This document shows positions 57,989 through 64,000 of a stretch of 64,000 bases of DNA, one piece after another; positions within the stretch are counted from its first letter, which is position 1, and each line of letters opens with the position of its first letter. Origin of the DNA: Bryopsis sp. KO-2023 (lineage: Eukaryota; Chlorophyta; Ulvophyceae; Bryopsidales; Bryopsidaceae); contig BSYQ01000002.1 in NCBI GenBank assembly GCA_030272585.1, positions 5,828,001 through 5,892,000 on the forward strand, given 5' to 3'. Under the pieces are notes generated by a model that was given only the letters and a program-made list of their open reading frames with translations, was not told where the DNA came from and did not search any database. The position numbers and the translations under genes are program-made.

Positions 57989-58798
57989 TCGAAAAGGTAT
58001 CTTTTATCACAAATCACTTCACTTTTTTTTTGATATTTCCGTACTTGGTTATGATTGCATCTCTTATCTTGTGTGAGGGCTTCATAGGGGTAGTTTCGAG
58101 TGTTAGACGTAAATAATGTATTTCCTTGAAAAGGCTGCAATGATCATGATGCATGTGTTGAACGTAAGAACAAATGATAATATGTACCTTTTTTATCTCG
58201 TGGCGAGCTTGGGTGTTAAAAAGGTTGCATCAATTCGAAGAGGCACAAGGTTTTAAATCAACTCCTCCCACCGGGTAGTGATTTCGATTTTCGTATCGTA
58301 TGAACCATGTGTATTCATTATATTCGTTCCCTCTAAGTTCATTTTTCGTCTATCTCATTATTAATGCAAGGACCTTTGCTGGATTTGAACCATCACGTTA
58401 TCCTTTATATAAAACAAAGTCGCTTACAAAACGATATTCCTTTGGTCATCATCTCACTCTGATCTTGTATTCACAAAACAAATTCTAGTAACCTTTGAAT
58501 TGATCAATGTACGCGTCTTGATAGGGGCCTTCCCCCAGAGGGGGAAGGGTAAATAGGGGCCCTCCTCCAAGTGGAGGAGGGTAGAACGTGGGAACACAAC
58601 ACAATAGCAAGCCCAGCCCCAAAGGTTACACAATGTCAAAAATACAACCCCTTTTATACCGTCCACAACACACTAACCCCTTACTCTACAGTGACACACC
58701 CACTCACCGATGGAACATCTAGACACTAACCTCGTCACCTCGTATCACGTCTTATGTGTTCTTTCCCCCGAAACCTCACGTGGAAACATTTTAGTTGC
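57989..58798 (-). mobile_element. direct-repeat retroelement segment, copy 2 (carries a solo LTR)
   Basis: Homologue of 50589-51172 in the same orientation, 7.4 kb away. It is interrupted at 58519-58747 by a solo LTR. Shared landmarks include CGAAAAGGT, GGTTGCATCAATTCGAAGAG and CAAATTCTAGTAACCTTTGA. Confidence 0.6.
58519..58747 (-). mobile_element. solo LTR (229 bp) with perfect 5-bp target duplication
   Basis: On the minus strand it starts TGATACGAGG and ends GGCCCCTATCA, with TG...CA termini inside a 5-bp inverted end (TGATA/TATCA). The flanks are identical CGTCT pentamers (58514-58518, 58748-58752). The paralogous segment at 51115-51119 has a single CGTCT, the empty site. A TATAAAA box (GGTATAAAAGG, minus strand, about 58650-58660) lies mid-element. 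Two GC hairpins (CCTCCTCCACTTGGAGGAGG; CCTTCCCCCTCTGGGGGAAGG-type) follow in the presumed transcribed part. The insertion is younger than the duplication that made the two host segments. Confidence 0.85.
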
Positions 58799-58799
58799 G

Positions 58800-60780
58800 A
58801 AATTCTAGGATATAGAAGAACTGTCAAATAGAAGAGTTTCATTCGGAGTTCAACACGATTCTTAATTAGCATTTTTTATTGTTCCTCACCCAAATATATA
58901 AATAACCAGCCACGAAAATAAGAAAGAGGATTAAGCAATAGTGATAATAGTTATAAAATTAAAATATTCACTAATTGAAATCAAGCGATCAAAGTGTATC
59001 CCTGTATTCCATGTAATGCCATATTTCTAGCTCCTCCCCCTACATCCAACCCCGCCGAAACGACGAAGAAAAAGAAACCAAGGCATTGGGACGACGCAAT
59101 CATTATTCCCACGCCACAGAGTGAGAGGGTGCGAAGAAAATTCAAGATATAATAGGCCCCTTTGTTGTATTTCCTTGTTTCCGCTCCCCACGTCATCTTT
59201 TCGACGTAATGGCTCGGCCTCAAATATTTCGCAACCGATATTTGACTTTGGTGATATTGATAGCATTGTGGCAACCTTCATTATAAATGGCTCAAGTAAC
59301 GTCAAAAGTTGCTTTTGCACCCGACTCGAGAAGAGCAAAAGTGCTCATATTTATTCTCCCTATGGTGGTTGCAGGTTCACCCCACGGTACTCTTCAGTTT
59401 TTCAATCATGGATGGGAAATTTTCGTAAAGTAAGGTAGAGCGATCCACCCGTTGGTTCCAGAAAATGAAATCGTGCCTCCTACTCACTTTCCAAGTGAAT
59501 CGTTTGAGTCTGAAGTTCAGACTCTGAACAAACTGGTGCGGAAGGTCCAATTGATGACTTTGTGGCGCTACACGAAATCTTGCTAGAGCAGCCAGTTCGC
59601 CTGATAACTGGGACTTACTTGAGAAAGAAGGGACATCTACATTCTGGGGAATGGTGTGGGAGCATTTGGACGAACATTTTTCAAGTAGAGTACTACAAAG
59701 TCAAGGGTAGTTAGGCTTGGCTAAATACATACATAGTGTATATGCTTGCAACCTTTTCTTCTAAGTAGAGAGTCCGTTCCCTTGACTTAGGAAATCCAAG
59801 GATCGAAATCGTTCACATCACAAATCTCATTTGAGAGAAACATAACAAGAGCTGCCTAGTCGATTCCATTCCCCCCCCTTCCTTTACCATTCAAAAATCC
59901 ACTCTAAGTGATTCATTACTAATTCAAATCCCTTGCAACTTGATCAGCACCTTCATGGATTATGAAGCGACTCACTCTCAGAAATTCAAAAACATCCCCT
60001 GCATCCACAACCTTCTCCAACCTTTCAACTTTCAAAACACGTAATCTTGGCTCTTTTATTGACCTTGCATGGTAGGTCTTGCCATCCTGTTAACGTTTCT
60101 GCCACCGTCCTTGCAACTATTTCATTTGCTTAATTTTACCTATTTCGTAAACAATGGGATGTTAAAGTCTCCTGCTTCAAAAAATACCTTATAATACTTT
60201 TCTAAAGTTGACATGTAATAGTCCCCACGATGTTTGAAGTATGCGAGAGTTGTTCCAAAGCAATCTACTCTTTAAAAAAAACACAAACAAGAGTAGAGGG
60301 CAAACAAGCTGAAGAATATGCGCATGGAAACTATAAAAATCAAAATACAAAAAAAAAAAAACGACAATTATTCATACGAACAACTCCTTAGGCATCTCTA
60401 GATAATACAATGCTGGCTAGTGCCTATTTGCGATGGTGTCTTAGAGCCTCTATATCCCGCAAGATGTGACAACCCTCTTTCCAAGCCCCGACCTAAACCG
60501 TGTATTTTCCCGCACCGTTATAGAAGCATTGATAACTTCAAAAGCAATTAGAAGAGTCTTCCTTACATTTCCAAAACATACAACTAAGGTTCGTTGATGT
60601 GTTTCTCCAAGAGACGTTACAAAAATATCTAGAAAAAAATATTTCGGTTAGGTTTAATCAACTGTAAGCATGGAGGCTTTGACCGATGTGCTAGACTGAT
60701 TCAACTCCTAGCGTTCTCAATATATATATATATATATATATATAAAAAGAAGAGTATCCCAAAGACCCCCAGCACTACCC
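58800..60780. other. decayed repeat DNA, no gene
   Basis: Overlapping frames at 58981-59438 have no domain. A (TA)n run lies at 60720-60743. Nothing else is recognised. Confidence 0.35.
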
Positions 60781-60785
60781 ACGTC

Positions 60786-61299
60786 TCAGAAATTTTGTAC
60801 AAGAGGTTCTCGACATTTTGGGCACTTGTACCCACGTTGTACAAAACATTTAGTGCAGCGGAGGCAAAGGCATTTGCATCCGCAACTTTGCATTATGGTG
60901 TCCATTTGGTCTTTGCGACCCAAACATTTGTATCCAACACATTTCGATACAATTGTGACGTTTGACAACGGGAATCGTCGTGCTTTGCGAAACTTTAATG
61001 ATGATCAAAGTTATGGTTGGTTGGGACTCCTGTATATATATTCCTGTCCACTCCGCCCCCCCCTCCCTGTTTTCCCCCCCTACCTCTTGATCAATGGTTT
61101 GCTCCTTCAACGCGTTCCCCATTTTCCGTAGGACAAAATCGTTCTCCTTGGTAGCGGTTTTTCTTTCTCCGCTAGTTCTTTTGCTTTTCACGCTCCTCTT
61201 CCTTGCGTTAGGCTTTTGCTCCTTCTCTTTTTGTTTCGCAACTATATGTTCCGCATCAACTTTGAATTCACTTGCGGACCAATCTAACATGACACACAC
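60786..61299 (-). CDS. possible RING-like Cys-rich protein fragment
   Basis: The minus-strand end reads CGCKCLCLRCTKCFVQRGYK then CPKCREPLVQNF and a stop. That is the layout of the second half of a RING finger (C-x-C, C-x2-C, C-x2-C), as in C-terminal RING E3 ligases. Upstream on the same strand a different frame (61299-60850) is Lys/Arg/Glu-rich (KQKEKEQKPNARKRSVKSKR). The two would have to be joined by an unseen splice or are a broken copy. The first RING cysteines are not clearly present (KCVGYKC is the only candidate). It could be a host gene relic or repeat-derived. Confidence 0.35.
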
Positions 61300-61409
61300 G
61301 ACAGAATGCGCATCTCATCAATATCTATAAAAAGGGGAAAATTTTGGAAATAAACCTTCTAACGCATCTTTGAAGGTATCAATCTGAGAGCTTCACTCAC
61401 CTTGAGTCA

Positions 61410-61841
61410 TTCATGGTCAGACATGGGCTGAGACCCCTGTGCACAGGACAGGACAAAACAGACTGTCTGTTCTGTGCATAGGGTCAGACCTGTGCTGCAC
61501 AGGTGCACGGACCTGTACAGCACAGCATAGACAGGGTCTGTGCAATTTCTGTGGAGATTCAGTGCAAAATCTGTGCAGATTCTATGAAGATTCTGTGCAG
61601 TTCTGTGCAGATTCTGTGCAGTTCTGTGCAGATTCTGTGCAGTTTTGTGCTGTGCTGTGCAGGTCTGCTCACCTGTGCAGCACAGGTCCGATCTGTGCAC
61701 AGCACAGACAGTCGTTCCTGTCCTGTCCTGTGTAATTCCGCTGCACAGGACAGACCTGCACAGGGTGCACAGAACCTGCACAGGGTGCACAGAACCTGCA
61801 CAGGACAAGGGTCTGTCCTGTTCAGCCCATGACTGTTCATG
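61410..61841. mobile_element. TGTGCAG-rich foldback island
   Basis: The outer ends are inverted: TTCATGGTCAGACATGGGCTG on the left (21 bp with mismatches) against the right end ...CAGCCCATGACTGTTCATGG. The arms (61410-61530, 61645-61841) continue as inverted copies through GGACAGGACA...GACTGTCTG and ACCTGTGCTGCACAGGT. The loop is a run of ATTCTGTGCAGTTCTGTGCA units (61575-61640). The vocabulary is based on the palindrome CCTGTGCACAGG. Open frames on both strands read similar low-complexity peptides because of the symmetry. No gene. Confidence 0.7.
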
Positions 61842-62094
61842 GTATATAAAAAACAAAACGATAGCTCAATCAACACTTTTGTGTGTAGATGAAAAACAAA
61901 ACATGATATCTCAAAGTCGTGATAAGACATCAGGCACACTTAAATCAACGAGTCACCCGTATCATACGCACCTTGTAGCGTTATTTGTCCCTTTATGGTG
62001 TCCGGGTGTACAGAAATTTCTCGCCAAGCCATAGTCGACATTCAATGAGACTTGATTTTTTCCCTTCACGATATCCGTGATATTCGAGACGACG

Positions 62095-62460
62095 TTTGCA
62101 ACAGACCTGGGCGCCGACCCGTTGGACCGGACCGGCCCGGACCGGCAACCACTTTTTGGACCGGATTTGACCTTTCTTAGACAGGTCAAATCCGGTCTGG
62201 AAAGGTCAAATCCGGTCTAGTAAAGGCCACCTTTTCTAGACCGGATTTGACCTTTCTGGACCGGATTTGACCTTTCCAGACAGGTTGTCGCCTGTCTAGT
62301 ACGGTCATACTCGTGTGACCTGTTTTAGACCGGTGTGACCCTGTTTTAGACCGATGTGACGCCCAATATGACCTGTTTTAGATCGACTCCAAGTCGGTCT
62401 GGACAAGTGGGCCGCCTGTCCAGACCGACCTGGCACCTGTCTAAAACAGGTCACACAATT
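62095..62460. repeat. GACCGG/TTTGACC palindromic island
   Basis: The words GGACCGG, CCGGATTTGACC and its inverse GGTCAAATCCGG, and GACCTGTTTTAGACCG recur in both orientations. Local hairpins such as CCGGATTTGACC...GGTCAAATCCGG (about 62158-62200) are evident. The outer ends are only weakly inverted, so element borders are less certain than for the other two islands. Confidence 0.6.
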
Positions 62461-62589
62461 AAGCACTTTTTAATGTGTTAATCGACTGAGAACTGATTCA
62501 ACGGATTAAAGAACGAAGTGTTATTTATTATATGCATTTTTAATGCATGAATGACGTGAGCCAAGCCCACCAGCCACCGACTAGAGGGA

Positions 62590-62665
62590 GTCGGTCGACT
62601 CAAGGAGGATTCGAACCCGGGTTGGCTAAGCCCGAGTCGAAGACACTATCGCTAGTGGACCCCAC
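62590..62665 (-). repeat. tRNA-derived SINE head
   Basis: On the minus strand an A-box-like TAGCGATAGTGTC is followed by a B box GGGTTCGAATCC. The stems GCCAACCCGGG do not give a full tRNA fold. It sits 130 bp from the GACCGG island. Confidence 0.45.
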
Positions 62666-62884
62666 CACAGGGACGCACAAAAGGGGGCCGTTACTTTTAA
62701 GTACCCGTTTAATTTTGGAAAATTAAATTTAAATAAATTTACTGAAACTTAGGGGCAGTAATTTGTTTCCTCTTATTGCAACTCCTGAAACGAATTTGAC
62801 TGTTAAAAATCACTCCATACAGAAACAGAGGACGAATTTTTCTTTAGGGGAGGTGGGAGGAATATATATTACTCTATATAATCA

Positions 62885-63033
62885 TCTTTCCTTAGAGCAA
62901 ACAATTAATAGTAACGCTAGTCGTCGCTTTGTACGCAGCAGCTTTTGCAAAAAAATCTCATCTTTTCATAGAGCAAACAATTGTTAGTAACGCTAGTCGT
63001 CGCTTTCTACGCACCTTCTCTTGCAAAAAAAGT
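62885..63033. repeat. tandem duplication, about 75-bp unit
   Basis: Two units share AGAGCAAACAATT, TAGTAACGCTAGTCGTCGCT and TTGCAAAAAAA in the same order, with a few differences. Confidence 0.8.
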
Positions 63034-64000
63034 TAACTTAGAGGAATTAGCTGAGTTCTTTTCTCGTGCTAAAAATAGTGAGACTATACCCTCTTTTTGT
63101 TGATTCATCAACCCCCCTAGTTATTTTGCCCGCATTTTTCCCTTTTGAACTGGTAACCACAGCTTCGCAACCCACTCCACCCAAGGGTGTATTTCAGACC
63201 CGCTCGCATTCATCAGGGTGTTGTATCGGCCGACAACTGTAACAGGTATGGTGTGCGATTATTTAATAGAGTTGGTAAGCATATGTTGTAATAACAACCG
63301 TCATTATAAAAAGATAATCGCTCAGACCGTTTGTAGAAGTAAAAACCTAGTGAGTCTCTTTTAACTACTTTATTTCTTTCTATTCTACCTGGAACAGGCC
63401 ATACAACTCCCATTGTTGTCTATCTTTTTGTCGTTTGTTTGCTTCAAGTCCCAAGCCCTCTCCGTCCTCCTCGCCCTCCCCCCCCCCCCCCCCCCCCGCT
63501 CTCTTCTCCCCTTTTTTCTCTCATAATATACCTCTTGATTCAGCTCAAGCATAGTTGGAGAGAGGGTTTTTCTCTATCACAATAAAAACACAAAAAGAAA
63601 GGAACGATTTTCAGAAATCACATCAAATTTTCGTCCAGATTATACATAGTAATGAAGAATTTTCCTGCAATATGTTTTTTTGCAATATGTTTTTTCCCCT
63701 ACTGTATTACTTTTAGGCTGATGGATAAAATTCTGAGGGCAAACAGGACTTTTTTCCATGACACTTGAACTATAATCTAAGTAATTCAGTGGTTTGTGAG
63801 GGCGATTAGCTAAGAGCATTCTTGATATTTTTAGACCGAGGCTTTCTCTTGATATGTTGACAACTCTTTCTTCAGTACTTCGGTTCATCCTTGCAAAAGT
63901 CCAAGTGAAGGTCCTGAAGTATGGTTTGTGAAGCTTGATTCATTATTCATTGTTCAATTGGTAGTTTTTTGCAACTCTACCCAGGAGTTTCATCAGCCCG
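63034..64000. other. right end of window, no gene
   Basis: A C homopolymer at about 63478-63497 and short A/T-rich frames. No domain, RNA or element is recognised. Confidence 0.35.

Noticed and set aside
50589-58798. Complete LTR retrotransposon bounded by the two direct repeats
   Set aside because: The repeats lack clear TG...CA ends and target duplications and seem partly coding, so they are listed only as related segments.
61407-61939. Cys/Thr-rich protein genes on both strands
   Set aside because: The long frames are by-products of the inverted TGTGCAG repeats; the same peptide pattern appears on both strands.

Overview
The window is nuclear DNA of an intron-rich eukaryote, probably a photosynthetic protist. 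I see no operons, Shine-Dalgarno sites or long bacterial genes. I do see GT-AG introns with pyrimidine-rich acceptors, tRNA-derived SINEs, a LINE tail, a Ty3-type chromodomain, terminal-inverted-repeat elements and an 8-bp-duplication (hAT-like) element. The best host gene encodes a thioredoxin-fold protein closest, from memory, to the atypical Cys/His-rich plastid thioredoxins (ACHT) of plants and algae. That favours an alga, but I cannot name the species.

Layout. (1) 1-15.3 kb is a repeat graveyard: a TA-flanked inverted-repeat element (990-1857), a SINE (about 3.82 kb), an 18-bp minisatellite (9.15-9.28 kb), a LINE 3' fragment (9.6-9.9 kb) and a decayed retroelement (11.76-13.52 kb) split by a SINE-bearing insertion. 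(2) 15.4-36.9 kb looks different: long A/T homopolymer tracts alternate with GC-richer, exon-like blocks. It holds the only convincing host genes: a five-exon acidic membrane protein model (31109-32767), a seven-exon thioredoxin-like gene (33228-34830), exon runs at 16.1-16.7 kb and 35.66-36.83 kb, and a two-exon minus-strand model (24320-24716). Within it lies an 8.0-kb unit with 1.55-kb inverted repeats (19909-27928), and just beyond that hAT-like elements with intact 8-bp duplications. (3) 37-64 kb is again graveyard: an inverted copy of the 11.8-13.5 kb retroelement (37.8-39.2 kb), Ty3-type fossils (chromodomain, integrase, Gag-like pieces), a solo LTR with a perfect 5-bp duplication and an empty site in a paralogue, and three palindrome-rich islands.

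The most unusual feature is those three islands (52.08-53.16, 61.41-61.84 and 62.10-62.46 kb). Each is built from its own short, dyad-symmetric word (GATCGG, CCTGTGCACAGG, GACCGG/TTTGACC). The first two fold into hairpin-like elements with recognisable inverted ends, and the first carries a pair of tRNA-like sequences pointing away from its centre. They resemble Foldback-type transposons in architecture, but I do not recognise them as a described family.

Limits: exon models come from reading frame, splice consensus and phase matching by eye. No transcript, homology or repeat database search was possible. Most of the graveyard is too decayed to assign.
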